Below are positions 23,355 to 36,084 of a stretch of DNA of 64,000 nucleotides, piece after piece. Positions within the stretch are counted from its first letter, which is position 1; the number at the start of each line of letters is the position of its first letter. Position numbers and translations under genes: made by a program. The stretch is from contig NW_019774870.1 of the NCBI RefSeq assembly GCF_001039355.2, forward strand, positions 61,767 through 125,766, given 5' to 3'. The notes under the pieces are model-generated. The model saw nothing but the letters and a program-made list of their open reading frames with translations, ran no database searches and had not been told where the DNA came from. The DNA comes from Lingula anatina. Lineage: Eukaryota; Brachiopoda; Lingulata; Lingulida; Lingulidae.

Positions 23355-25326
23355 TCAGAAATCACTATCTCTGTCAGAATCTGATGAAGTATCATAATCT
23401 AATCCTAAAAGATTCATCTTTGCACTAGATGATTCTTTGGAAACACCAGACTGTGGCCTGGGACCATGTAGATCAAAGTGCACAATGCCAAATTTATCTC
23501 CAAAACTTTGCCCGTTTATGCCAAGTTCCTCTACATTATTCCTTTTGTATTTAGAATCCTCATAACTGCTTTGACTTTCTAAAGTAGAGGCATTTGTCAA
23601 ACTCTTTCCTGCATGCATGCAATGTCCATCCTCTTCTTTCAGTTTTGAACCCGACTTGTTAGAAAAAGCTTTCTTAATGCAACATTTGTTAATGTTTGAC
23701 TTGGTGAAAACAGTGTTGAATTCCAAGGGTTTATCCAAACAATCAATGTCCACATTTAAATTTATGACATTTGTCCCATCCTTGACAATGCTCATGTTTT
23801 CTGGTAGATCAAGTAGGGGTGTTTCAATCTTTTGCATCTTTGAAAATTTATCTTCTTCAGCAGTTTGTGTTAAAGATATTTTCCCATCATCACTTTCTAA
23901 AAGTAAATAAATATTAAAAATTAACAAACCATTTCTAAGATCAAAGAATTAATAAAACAATCAGACGACAAACTGATGTAAATTCCATGGCACAAAAAGT
24001 GCATGTGGAGGAAGGGGAAAAAAAAGACTTGGGACAGAGAATTTCCTCTCCATCTTTTTTCTCGATAATACTTTTTAACAAATCTAATGATCAAAAATCA
24101 AATTAAGAGGGATTATATGAGGTACACTGCTAATTGTGTTGTTATTTTTGTTGATATGATATTGAAAAAAATGGAAAAAAGTTTTAACATACTAGAAATG
24201 ATGTAACAACGGGGCAGAATATTGTAGAATGACCTAAAAAATAAAACAGAACCTGGATCTACAAAAATTATCTGAATGCACAATAGAATGCATACCCTCT
24301 TCAAGACGCCTTTTCTTCCCACTATAAGGTCGGTCATTCCAAGGTGCATCACCTTCACTGGCAGTGGGGTCTAATGTCTTCAGTTTCTTCAGGAATGCTT
24401 TGTAGAGTCGCTCATATTTATTGACATTGTCTTTGTATTCCTGAATTTTACTTTCTGGGTAGCAGGGGACCTGTGATTGCTGAAATCAATATAAAAGTTT
24501 GTATGTGTTAATTGAAAAAATGTTACAAAGACCACTACCCTGAGTACTGCTGTTGGTTGAAATACCTTGGTTAGTATAACATCTTGAACTAAATGAGAGA
24601 GGGGATAATTTCCATTATTGGAAAAAAGCTCATATTAAAGGTGACATATTAATGGATTAGACTGAGAAAAATGTAGATATTGTTTAATGGGGAAAATGAT
24701 AACTACCAAACTAACAACAAAACTTCAAGATGTATAGATTTATACCATACAGTGTTACAAATTAATGTATAAACCTACCTTAAGATTGAAATCAATGTCT
24801 TTTTGAAGGCTTGGGATCCATTTCTTGATTTCTTCTGGAGCATTCAAGGTATCCTGTCACAAAATAGTTATTTTGTTATAGTTATTATGTGCAATTTATT
24901 GGATTACAATTTATATAATTCCATTAAAATTAACAATCTAATTTTTATAATCATACTAACACATTTTGGACATGAAATGACTTCAAGTTTGGACCAATTA
25001 CATGTATATGAAAAAAGACTAGTTGGTTTTAAAAATCACATGTATTGTGTCTAAATCATAAATCAATTTTAAAATTCAGCATTAATGCTGGCAAAACCCA
25101 TGGGCTACTCACCAGGTCATTAAATATTCAGCTAATTTTTGGAATAATAAAGCATACTGGTATTACTTACCAATCTTGGTCTTGGTGGGTTTTTCTTTAG
25201 TTGCTCTGCAAAAGAGCATGTAAAATACAATTTCCTCAAATAAGATATGTCTTGCTGTAAAAAGTAAATTTTAACCTGGAATGTGCATTGTGCTATCACC
25301 AGAGCAAATGTAAATCATCGTCATAA

Positions 25327-25373
<47 letters not shown>

Positions 25374-26536
25374 ATGAAAATATGAGTAAAAGAATTTCTA
25401 TAATTGACATTCAACAATGTGATAACACAGAAAGAAAAGAAAATTTGAGTGTCAGAGTCAGATTATGCAGACTACCTACCGTATGTATTGTATTAGACCC
25501 CATTCCCATACCTAGATCAATCTAACATCACTTGTCGAACCATTTCTGAGGGGCTCCTCACTAAATTACTTTCAGCTTAAGCGGCTTAGATGTCTGGTAC
25601 ACCTACTGTTGATGCTAAACGATTGTTAATTACCCCCTATAACAGCTTCAGTGGGCGTGCCAGACATCAGGTGGCGCTTACGCTATTAAAGCAATTTAAG
25701 GGGCCTGCACACGGTGAGCATTTGGCGCGTGCACTTGCGCTGCGCCGTTTTCTCATCGTGTGCAGGGGTATTTTGGTGAGATTTTTGCCTCACGCGCGGC
25801 TGAGCAAAATTTCTCATGTGTTTGATTTTTTTGGTCTCTTGAGGCAAATGTCTCAGCGTGTGCGGGGTGCAAGCGCCGATTGCTCACGCCATGCTAACAA
25901 TGCGCATGTGCCAGTAGCCAGAAACAAACAAAAATGGCAGCCCCCAGCCGAAGTCAAAAAAAATGTACACAGTTATAGTTAGTCTGATTGATTAACGTGG
26001 TCACCATTATCCATTACTATCAGAAAAATCTACAATATATAATGTTTCCTTAATCACATGATCCCACAGTTCGCGGTGCGTCCGATAGGGGCAGGCCGGG
26101 AGGCATCTCTGCTGAGCAAAGAGCGCATCGTTTGCGGGGAGCTGAGGAGCGCGAGCATCTGGCGCAGCGCAAGTGGCGCGCGCCGAATGCTCACCGTGTG
26201 CGGGCCCCTTTAGCGAGAAAGCCCTCGGAGATAGGTCGATGCTGCTAGATCGATCTAGGTATGGGAACGGGGTCTTATATTACTAATGAGTCATGACAGT
26301 CTAAATCGCAGCACGAGGATTATTCACAATCACATTCAGTACTGTATATCGTATCATCAACTTATATCGTGTTAAATAAAACATTGTGCATATCTTTATG
26401 TCTATAAATATCAGTTGCTTATATTCATGAAAAAACTCAAAACCAGTTTAAAATGAAGTAAACACACACCTTCTTTTTCCTTCTGTAAAATCAATCGATT
26501 GAGTCGTCCAAATTGCTTCTCTTCGTTTCTGGCCAT
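23355..26536 (-). CDS. Nuclear/splicing-type protein with ISY1-like N-terminus, 300 aa
   Basis: Five exons on the minus strand: 26470-26536, 25171-25205, 24779-24853, 24296-24479 and 23355-23896. All have GT..AG borders and agreeing phases and give 300 aa. The N-terminus reads MARNEEKQFGRLNRLILQKE, which resembles the start of the spliceosomal protein ISY1 (MARNAEKA...). A charged helical segment follows (KKWIPSLQKDIDF, then NKYERLYKAFLKKLK) and ends in APWNDRPY. A basic KKRR stretch follows, then a low-complexity acidic/serine tail ending DTSSDSDRDSDF. I read the first 120 residues as a conserved coiled-coil module and the rest as disordered. A role in the NineTeen-complex/spliceosome is a guess from the N-terminus; it is not ISY1 itself, which lacks this tail. 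It starts 301 bp from the GTF2F1 start codon on the other strand. A MITE pair sits in its first intron. Confidence 0.8.
25326..25375. repeat. (AAAT)n microsatellite
   Basis: About 12 perfect AAAT units, lying in the region between exons 1 and 2 of the minus-strand ISY1-like gene. Confidence 0.95.
25496..26274. mobile_element. Outer MITE, PIF/Harbinger-like (TTA target duplication)
   Basis: The ends are inverted repeats beginning GACCCCATTCCCATACCTAG on the left and its near-perfect complement on the right. They are flanked by TTA at 25493-25495 and 26275-26277. A 3-bp TTA/TWA duplication is characteristic of PIF/Harbinger elements. No transposase is encoded. A related, shorter element is at 60192-60405. 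It sits in intron 1 of the ISY1-like gene and is interrupted by a second element at 25699-26209; without that insert and one TTA it would be about 265 bp. Confidence 0.75.
25699..26209. mobile_element. Inner MITE nested in the outer one (TTA target duplication)
   Basis: A 511-bp GC-richer block has inverted ends AGGGGCC and GGCCCCT. These extend about 30 bp as imperfect complements (..GCACACGGTGAGCATT..) and are flanked by TTA at 25696-25698 and 26210-26212. Internal sequence shows further inverted CTCACG/CGTGTG-type motifs but no transposase. Its base composition differs clearly from the AT-rich surroundings. The nesting shows that the outer element inserted first. Confidence 0.75.
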
Positions 26537-26837
26537 TGTCGCAGTACCAATGTTTACCTCTATTCTGAGCTTTTTCACAAAATAGATTTAGTTTCACATA
26601 AAATTTTATCTTTAGTAGACATGCATTGATAATACCAATATAATATAGCTTCATACATAAATTAAATTAAAATAAATTTATCAAATATCAATAGTATTGA
26701 AATAAATAAGAAATCTTTTTATATCCAATAATCCGTAAAAACAAAAACACACAGGCAAATCAACTTTACATTGTAAATGATCAGACCAGACACACTACGA
26801 TAGTTTTGATAAAAATAGTGGCGCATTTCATCTTACA
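26537..26837. promoter_or_regulatory. Bidirectional promoter, ISY1-like gene and GTF2F1
   Basis: The two start codons face away from each other across 301 bp. No TATA box stands out at either side. Shared regulation is inferred from the arrangement only. Confidence 0.6.
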
Positions 26838-29800
26838 ATGGCAGCCAGGCCTGTAAGTACTTCTTAAGAAACATTGCTGTTCAGTTTGGTAGCCTGTGCT
26901 TTATAATCATATAATGGAGTCGTTTTGATATTGATTTTCAATTGAAATTTGTCAAACTTGATTTTGCCGGTGATGCACAAACAGGAATGGTAGCTACGAT
27001 AGGAACCGTACTCCGTTCCTAGTTGCTTTGTGCAGGTGACATTTGTCCCATATACATGTACTAAACCCAATACTACGACTAACCCTAACCTGTACTCATC
27101 ATATGGGACCCGGACTTCCATTCCTAGGACTACCATTCCTGTCACACCTGTATCGGTCTTTGATTCCCTCTGTGCACTTTTTAGTATACTCTGTACTTAC
27201 CTCAAGAGTTTTAGTTTTAATCAAGTTAATCATAGAATATAGTGACTGAGAATGTGACACCAGTGATTGCAGTTTTGCATCTTATGGTTGTATCATCTTT
27301 ATACATACTGTATATGGCTTAGTCATTGATTGTCATGTTGATTGCTACAATTTAAAGTGATGGCATTTGTTAATCAATCTTTTTTCTATACAGACTCCAA
27401 CACCACAGGAGTTCTCTGTGAGGGTGCCAAAGTGAGTTTTCTTTAAAATGATGTAGCTTCAAATATATTGTATATATAAATATATATTAATCATAGTAAT
27501 AATGTTATTTAAAAACGGGTTGTTGTAAAGATGTTTTTGCATTGCAGATTGTATACCTTTTGATAGTTAATAATGCTCTTATAAAAAGAATTGTGATATT
27601 TTACATTGTGTTATGATTCTCTGATGATGACATGCAACATTTTAGTTATTTTGTTTTAAATTTTTTTACATATGTCTTTTAATATTCCTTTATTCTTATT
27701 TACTAATGTTTTTTTCAACTATGATGCAGTGATTGTAATTATCCAACCCTTGGGTTGCAAGTTTGGTAATAATAATAATAATAACATACTTTTTCAGGAA
27801 AAATACCAAGAAGTTCAGTATTATGCGCTTCAATGCTTCCAGTAACCTTGATTTTTCGAAGGCAAAACAAGAAAACATGCAGGTAAATGTAAAGTTATGT
27901 TGGATAGCATTTTGTAAACAAATGTCATTTGCATTCACATTTGTTAATTTGGTCTTCATGAAGATTACAGTACAAAGGTGATAGTGATATATATACAAAC
28001 ATTGATTATTAAATTATAGTATTCCATCTAGAAACTAATTGTCTCAAAGGCCACTGCTGAACAAAGTGACATAAATAGGCAAAATCTATTGCATTTTGTC
28101 ACTTAAATCAACTTGCCTTATGTAATTTTTTTTCAGGCTAAAATAGGGAGAGAAAACAACTTGAGGGAATACAAGAACGCAAATGATCTAGAAGATCTTC
28201 CTAAGTTTGGTGCTGGCAGTGAGTACGGTAGAGAGCAGAGGGAAGAAGCACGAAGGAAAAAATATGGCATTTTGCTGAAGAAATACAACCCAGAAGATCA
28301 GCCCTGGCTTTTAAAAGTAAACAAAGGCACTGACCAGCCTAGAAAGTAAGTGGATTGGCTTCATTAATTATATAATCAATCACAGTTTCTAAAATGAATT
28401 AGTGAAGCTGATGACATGTATATTTCCCATTAACTACATTATATGAAAAATTAAATGTGTTCATTGATTTTTTTCAGGTTCAAAGGCACCAAAGAAGGAG
28501 GGATCAATGACAACACATCATATTTTGTCTTTACACAGGGGCCAGATCTAGCATTTGAGGCATACCCAGTGGAAGAGTGGTACAACTTCAACTCTGTGAT
28601 CAATTATAAATATTTAAACTCAGAGGAGGCAGAGGAAGAATTTAATAGGTGTGTCTGATGTGCCAATGTTAACTTATGTTATGATTTGCATATTATGAAA
28701 TTATGAATATCATGACTATATGTATAAAGTTCTATTTTTATAATGAAACTTATTTCACATTGTAAGACCTTTATTCTTATATCTTAAAGATTCAAAATCT
28801 TATCCTATTTGTTGAAAAAAGTTTTTGTTGTTTTACTAGGCGAGACAAGACTTTGAATATGTTTTCCATAATGTTACGGAAGAAAATGAAGAATGAAGAT
28901 GATGCATTGGATGCTGAAGAAGGAGAAAGCATTAAAGATAAGAAGAAAACAAAGAAAAAGAGTGACCTGGTAGGATTATGTTTGAATTAAGGTTATGCAT
29001 TAATTGAAAACATGTACCCAAATATTTTATCACACATATTAAAAATTTTTGTATTAAAGAAATCTGTATGATAAAACTGATTTATTTCCACCATTTGTCA
29101 CTATAGATGCTAACTGAAATGGAAGATTGGGTGAATTCAGATGAAGACGATAATGATGAGGATGATGATGAGGATGAAGATGGAAATAAAGAAAAAGATG
29201 AAGGTATAGAATCATTTTATGTTATTTTGCATTACTTATTTTGTGTAAAGGAATATTGCAAATTGAATTATAAGTGCATATTGTTAAATGTTTAAAAAAT
29301 ATCAGGGGAGTTAGAGAAGGATGCAGTCACAATGCTGATTAAGTTCAGTATTATATTAATGGTTAGATATACAAAGTGAATATGCCTTTTTTTAGAAGGT
29401 ATCCCAAAGAAGAAAGGAAAGGGAAAGAAATCCAAAAAGAAAAAGGATGATGATGATGAGGGTGATGAAGAAGGAAAAGAGGACAGTGATGATGGTGACT
29501 ATGATGATAAAGAAGTGGATTACATTACGGATTCTGAATCTTCAAGGTAAACAAAACTTCCGGAATAATATGTTTCTCTGTGATATGGGATATTTGCAGT
29601 AATCAAGTTTTCTTTGGTACTACACAATACAAAAGCAGTGTATTTTATACTCAATTATTTAAAGGTCAATTCCTCATAGCAAGAGAATCATTAGTCTCTG
29701 TTAGAATATCAATTATCCATATCAACCATTGTGTTTAACATAATTATCCATATGTTACATTTGTGACATGAAATAGAACATGGCATGCCTTGTCAAAGAT

Positions 29801-31427
29801 CTTGGTAATAAAGTAATAATATTTTAACCCATGGTAATTCTGTATCTTTTCTAGTGACGAGGAATTTACAGACAAAAGGAATGAAAAACGATATGATGAA
29901 AAAGGTGTTGTAGATGAGGAAGGTTTAAGAGACCTGAATGAATCAGGAGAGAGTGAAGAAGAGACACAGGAGCAAGAGAAAGATAAAGAAGATGAGGATG
30001 CTGGAAGTTCAAAAGGGGCCAAGAAAGGTCAGTGAATCCAAAATTTTACTCATTTTATGGAAATTTTGGATGGTATTGGGACATAACTGTGTGTATATAT
30101 TTGCTTCGGTATGATAAGTTAAAAAAAATACATTTCAACTCTGTTATACTTAATATTTGTAGAGAAACAGGACAGTAGCAGTAGCAGCTCTGACAGTTCA
30201 GATGAAGACCCAGAGGAAGATGGAGGTTTTGCGTCAGCTTTATTTATGCAGCAGGTAAACAATGATGGGTTATTAGATAACTCCAAGAAATTAAAAGCGA
30301 TATTGTATTTTTCATTTCTCAATAAATCTGCAAATTTTTCTTTTTAATAACTATAGTTTCCCATTAATAATAAGTAAAATGCTAGTGAGTGTATATTTTT
30401 GTAACACATTACACTAACAGATTTCAGGTTGCTCTTTTACATTATTGATTACATGATTACATTGATTACATCATAAGTTTTTCAGCTCATTTAAGAAACT
30501 TGTGTAAAAAGCATGCACACATGTAATTTCAGAAAAAGAAGAAGCCATCCAGTCGGAGAGGATCTACAGGTTCAGAACCTAACAGCAGAAACAACAGTAG
30601 ATCCAACACGCCCATTCCAGGTGAAAAGAAGACTGAAGATAAAGGTATGGGCTAGGTACACTTCCTGGTGTATTATGTAAATTGCAATTGCTCAACGGAA
30701 ATGAAAGACTTCGATTCATAAACTGTTTTGTTAATAATTGCTGAGTAATATAACATAAACTCTCTGTGTTGCAGCTGTTAAAAGAAAAGCAGAAACAGAG
30801 AGTCCCTTGGCTAAGAGAGTAAGGACAAGCAGCCCAATCACTGCATCGGCATCCAGTAGTGCCACATCAGCAGCCTCCACTAGTGGTACTTCTCTAGTGA
30901 CTATAAGGTATGGAAATGCAGCTAACTATGGTGATAGTCACTGCTTTAAGATAAAACATTAACTAGTTATACAGCTGCATAACTTAAAAATAATAATAAA
31001 AATAAAAATAAATAAATAATAATAATAAATAAGCAATGCTCAGAAATTTTACAGAAATATCTGAAAACTTCAGTTGGCGTAGCTAGTAGTTGTCGTGAAT
31101 GAAGCAGAAATCTAATACTTTGATCAACTAGAAATATAATGTCTTTTAGTGTATCTGATTTTGTAAACCCATGACAATAAACCCAGGTTAATGATATTTG
31201 TTCATTTTCATTGCAGTAGCTCTGAGGGAATAACAGAGGATGCTGTAAAACGATACCTCCAGAGAAAACCAATGACTGCCAGAGACTTGACACAAAAATT
31301 CAAGTCTAAGAAAACAGGACTCACTAATGAGCAACTAGTGACTACTTTAACACAAATACTTAAAAAACTTAATCCTGATAGGAAAAAGATTAAAGACCAA
31401 ATGTACTTTTCCATCAAAGCAGATTAA
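26838..31427 (+). CDS. GTF2F1: Transcription initiation factor TFIIF subunit alpha (RAP74)
   Basis: RAP74 pairs with RAP30 (GTF2F2) to form TFIIF, which binds RNA polymerase II and helps promoter loading and start-site selection; its C-terminal winged helix binds the FCP1 phosphatase. Thirteen exons: 26838-26852, 27394-27431, 27798-27882, 28137-28345, 28478-28648, 28840-28969, 29107-29203, 29396-29546, 29855-30027, 30163-30254, 30533-30644, 30775-30907, 31217-31427. Phases all agree; total 538 aa (human 517). The N-terminal dimerisation barrel is clear (FSVRVPKKNTKKFSIMRFNA, GAGSEYGREQREEARRKKYG, EDQPWLLKVN, FKGTKEGG, NTSYFVFTQGPD.AFEAYPV). A long acidic/lysine-rich middle follows, and the winged helix is at the end (ITEDAVKRYLQRKPMTARDL, KKTGLTNEQ, ILKKLNPDRKKIKDQMYFSI). 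The start ATG is followed four codons later by the first donor. Confidence 0.97.
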
Positions 31428-32701
31428 AAATCCCATCTATAGATAACTCAAGGATAACTCAAGGTTTTTTGTTAAATGAATGGCAGCTGATATAAAAATG
31501 AGATCATCTCCACATGGATATTCATAGACAAAAGTGGTTTGAGATGGTACATGTAGATCATTGGGTCAGTTTTGTTAGTTTGAAGTTTGACTAACAAAAT
31601 CATGAAAATTAATTACCATACGTGCAGAGGCAGACAAAACTGAAGTTTCATGCGAAACAAAAGTATTGTTTGGAATTGCATGTTTATTTTTAAGTGGTTG
31701 TACCTTTTGTTAAATATGTCGCATGGACTTCTTTTATAACTTTCATAATGCTGAGTGTAATTGAATCAAAACAATTTTGTGAGAAAATATTAAATTAAGA
31801 TATTTAGTTAAGCACTTATTTTGTAGATGTATGAATTATGTACCCCTCAATTTCTCACTTGTGTCTGATCTTTCACATGTTCACAAGAGGGACATGTTAG
31901 CACAATTTCATGTATTGAAGCCAATTGAATGAAAAGTTCTGACATGTTGCAATTTAACACAACTCCCCACAAATCTACCAGCCCTGGGGGAATTTTATCT
32001 GTGTAAATATATAACTTCTTTCTTAATGTTTTTTTTTTTTCATGCTAACAGGAGTCTGTACATGTGCCATTACTACTGTAAATAAATTGCATTGAATATA
32101 TTTGTCAATCAAACCTATAAAATTACATATATTTATTAACGTTTTTTAATATTTTGATTGCCCTTCTCAAGAGAAAGGTAATTTCTGTAAAAAACTGATA
32201 AAATAATGCAACAAGTTATTACTTTTTAAATGGAATTTAATAATGCAAAAAATAAAGAGCATATTTTATCACAATATTGCTTTTTCAAACACATTTGATT
32301 ATAAAGAGATATACTCTTCGTAAGCAAAACAGTTTGTGCTTAAGTTAAAAAATTAATCTGACAATTCACCCCTTAAGTTGCTGCACACTGAAGCTGTATA
32401 TTATAAGGAGTATTGTTGTTCTTTTTCCAGCACCAAAAGTCACAAAAATACACTTTCTTATATACTTAAAAATTGCAGAATCTAGTTAAGTAATTCACAG
32501 ATGACAAATGCAAATGAAGTACGCAGTTTAATCATTTTGTGTAAAGTCGATTCTTTTCCGAATGCCACACAGAACATGCAGTTGCAGAACAGGAATAAAA
32601 AGGCTTGAAGAATTTAACCTTGTATCTAATCATTATGAAAAACTATTTCAAGCTCTGGACCCCCACTCCATCTAATGAAGAAATCCAGTTACTGCATGAG
32701 A
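31428..32701. other. Convergent 3' regions of GTF2F1 and FBXO4
   Basis: This is AT-rich non-coding DNA between two stop codons that face each other. AATAAA at about 32081 fits GTF2F1 polyadenylation. A duplicated ATAACTCAAGG lies just after the GTF2F1 stop codon. Confidence 0.5.
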
Positions 32702-35700
32702 TTATAACCTGTGGGTTTGTTCTACTAGCCACTCTATACCGTCTGTAACACCTCCAAGCGTCTCTACATCACAGTCAAATACCTAAAAACAGACAAGCAT
32801 ACCTTTATTAATTCTGTAACTCATTGGACATCTTTTGCTTTTACTTTAAATAGTGCTATTTTCATCCATTTTATGGTTTCATTACTATCGTTTACATTAT
32901 CATTTTGGACTTAAAATAAGTAAAACCAAAATTCAAATTCCAAAGAATTGCATGTAATGCAAAATTTCAAAATAGTGAAAGTTACATGTTTTACAAAAAA
33001 AAAAAAAAGAAAAAAAATTGCTTCAACATTTAAATCCAGCATTATCCTCACCTGCCATGGCTTGGACAGTCTCCCAAGATCCAACTGGTTGACCACATCA
33101 ATACATGGCTGCCTTGGAATGGTTGTGTTTTTCACACAGGATAAAATTACCACTGGAATGTCTGGGGATGACCACCTCTCATTGACCATTGCAAATAGTT
33201 CTGCCTTGCTCTGACCCACTGAAATAATTGATTCAATGGTCACATCTATTTTTAATTGATAAAAAAAATTGTCTTCCTTTATGCTTTACCCAAATTACCA
33301 TATGTATTATAAAAGAATTAATTAACTCCATGCATCTTCTTTTCCATTTTATTATGAATATGCAAATCTAATCTTGCCTTTCATCTTGTACTAAAAATGA
33401 AACAGATTTTAAAGATGTATAGTGGAAACGGAAACAGATATAAAAATTATGTATACCAAACAATAAAGCTCCCAGGCTTTCACTTGTAATTAAGTAAATG
33501 TCACTTACAAGCAGTATTTTCCTTTGAACTGTCGACTACAAAAATGAAAGCATCTACAGTCCTGCACAGTTCTTTGACGCTTTGGCAAAGTTCAAATGTC
33601 TCCTCTCCATTTTCTGCATCAGCCACCTGTTTCTGTAGCAGTCTGTTATTTCTGAGTCTTTGTTCTGCATTTTTGTTTTCTCTTTCATTTTTGGTGTTTG
33701 TGTATAAAATTGTCAAGTTGAAAAAGAGTTTCTTTAGATTCACAGTTACTCCTGAGCCATAACCTGAAATAAGAAAAAATTTTTTTGCAAAAACCGAATT
33801 AAATGCACCTATCGAAACAATACCCTTATCACATATATAAACTTAAGAAAAAAAAATGCTGAAATTGTAATATTTTTTTCTCAAAATAAAGTAAACATTT
33901 TATTGAAATAATTTAAAAATGAGTTCATTCACCAACATAAAAATATCAATAATAAAATATGATTTACCTCCTTCCACGTGTCCAGGAAACATCCCTGTCA
34001 CTTTAAATGGTGTGGCCTTGTCTTGAATAATCCTCCTAACAATTTTACTGGTGCTTGATTCCAAACCTGGCCCAAACATGGCTACCATAGGAGGCTTCCT
34101 GCTTGGCATCAAATATCGCAGCCAACTTGACAAATTGTGAAAAGTAACATTCATGCGTCTTCGTAGTCTATTTACTTCAGGAGAACATCTCAGGTAGCTG
34201 AAATGTAGAAGATTTCTTTTGAAATAAGGAGAGCATAGAATTAAGAATTTTATATTACCGTGTGCACTTTTACTATTAGTATACTAGAAAATGAGAATAC
34301 ATGTATCTGCATAGTTTTTAGTTAAACAGTCGCATATAGATAAAGAATACACTAAGCACATGACCTTGAATTACATGTAATTCTACACTGAATTCACCTA
34401 CAGTGATAAAATATAAACTTCTGAGCTGACTTACATTTCCTTATTAGACCAGTCAGACTGCACTTCTTTATACATAGCTGGGTTTGTGGTGTGGCCAATA
34501 ACCTCCCATTTTTTCGAGTGCAATTTTAACTTTTGATCCCAAAGAATGTTGTCTGAAGAAAGCTCTTTCCAGTCTTTACATACTCTGCTCACCCGACACA
34601 GATCTTGTGCACTTAGAAGTGAAAAGATATGTAGCTTTACATTGGCCTGTAAATAAAAATAATAAAATATTTATAATAAATAATGAAAATAAAAATTAAA
34701 CAGATCCACTGACAAAACACAATGATGATACATTTTTCTTTTATCTCATATGTACAGCAACTTTAAACAAGAATTTAACAGTTTACTGTGGTGCTAGTAG
34801 ATACATACATAAGAGCGAATGCATAAACATTGGAAAAACATTGGGTGCAAATGTTTCCATATGTTACTAGTGCAACTATTTATTACAGCATGATTTCATT
34901 GATCTGAATTTTAAATAATAGATAAAACTACCGGTATGTGCAGAACTTATATAAAAATTAATGTGTCATCCCTCTTTTTTTTTGTCTCAGTATATGTCAA
35001 AGACAGATGGAGTGCTAATTAAGTAACTAACTCAAGCAATTTGTGTTATTGCGGTAATTACTGTATACTAGTTGATACCCATTAATAATAATAATAATTT
35101 GAAAAAAAAAAGGGACTGAGAGGGAATTGAATCCACTCCCCGTGTTTGGCAGCTAAGGACATTTCCACTGGGCCAACAAATCCTGCTGTCTGATGTACTG
35201 TACATTGTAGTGCTACTGACAAGATATGATACCTGGTCACACATGCCAAAGATTCACAGAAATTGCCAAAGGCTAGAAAATGCCTTCAAAAGATACTTTT
35301 AACAGTTTTAATCAAAATCAAGCTACGGCCACTATCTTTCCACTGCCCTAAGGTATTGCTTACACCTGTCAGTTGTCAATAGAGCGTCGTACGTGTAGTT
35401 TGGGAGAAAAACATGAAGGGAGACTTGGGCTATTACTAAAAAGATGTATAGCATATAGCCCCGTACTTACAGGTAGATCACTGAAAGAAGTAGATGCATT
35501 CCCAGCCATATAGTCAGCAAGTTCTTCAATCTCTACTGTTGTGTTTTTGTTTTCCCTTTGGCGATGAATTAAGAATTGCTGTATTCCACCGGCAAAAAAC
35601 AAGTTGCCTTTTTGATTCAATTTGTAAATGTCTAATAGTTTTGCAAATGATGGTAAAGCGTCTTCTTTAGAGCCTAGATCGGCCCTAAACGAAACGCTTT

Positions 35701-35794
35701 GGTTTCTACTTGGCTGGGCCATCACCGGCCGCGAGCACTCTTGATATGACTTCCCCATTTGGCAGGGAGGCATTGGAACATAAACATCAGCCAT
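32702..35794 (-). CDS. FBXO4: F-box only protein 4, SCF substrate receptor
   Basis: In mammals FBXO4 is an SCF (SKP1-CUL1) substrate receptor with an F-box and a C-terminal atypical small-GTPase-like domain; TRF1/Pin2 is a known target. Exons on the minus strand: 35471-35794, 34435-34646, 33968-34197, 33763-33509 (33509-33763), 33052-33218, 32702-32782. Total 422 aa with all phases agreeing (human 387). The F-box begins in exon 2 (VNVKLHIFSLLSAQDLCRVS, then NILWDQKL). The GTPase-like domain starts MVAMFGPGLESSTSKIVRRI. It continues with EGGYGSGVTVNLKKLFFN, DAFIFVVDSS, IPVVILSCVKN and ends TDGIEWLVEQTHRL. The glycine-rich MFGPGLE motif and the GYGSGV strand match the family. The first exon (108 aa, charged, low similarity) is longer than I expect for vertebrate orthologues. 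The gene starts 290 bp from RPL37 on the opposite strand. Confidence 0.92.
35112..35176 (-). repeat. tRNA-like remnant, possible SINE head
   Basis: Reading the minus strand, TGGCCCAGTGG resembles a polymerase III A box and GGATTCAATTCC a B box at about tRNA spacing. The acceptor and anticodon stems do not pair convincingly, so this is not a functional tRNA. A tRNA-derived SINE fragment in a FBXO4 intron is the best reading, but it is weak. Confidence 0.3.
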
Positions 35795-36084
35795 GGTTAA
35801 GAATAAAACCAACTTCGACTGAAACTTTACCTTAAGTTCCCACAGAAGCAAATAAAGTTTTGGTCCGCGATGTTTCCCCTCTAAGTGCGGTGTTTAAAAA
35901 TGTGGGATTCACTGAACTGCGTGTCTATATAGAATTGTGACTAATCACATGTCATTTGACAGTACGTGTCACTTCCAGCGTGGCTGCTCCATGTAAACAA
36001 ATGCACGCCACTTCCGGAATTATCGCGCATGTCGGATGTCCATGTTACGACCTTGACCTCTTTCCGTGTTGTCTAAAAAGCAAG
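35795..36084. promoter_or_regulatory. Bidirectional promoter, FBXO4 and RPL37
   Basis: There are 290 bp between opposed start codons. An ETS-type ACTTCCGG lies at 36010-36017. A pyrimidine tract CCTCTTTCC at 36057-36065, just before the RPL37 start, could be the 5'-TOP that ribosomal protein mRNAs use for growth-dependent translation. No TATA box is evident. Confidence 0.65.

Noticed and set aside
25590-25982. A 130-aa frame
   Set aside because: It crosses the boundary between two nested MITEs and resembles no transposase.
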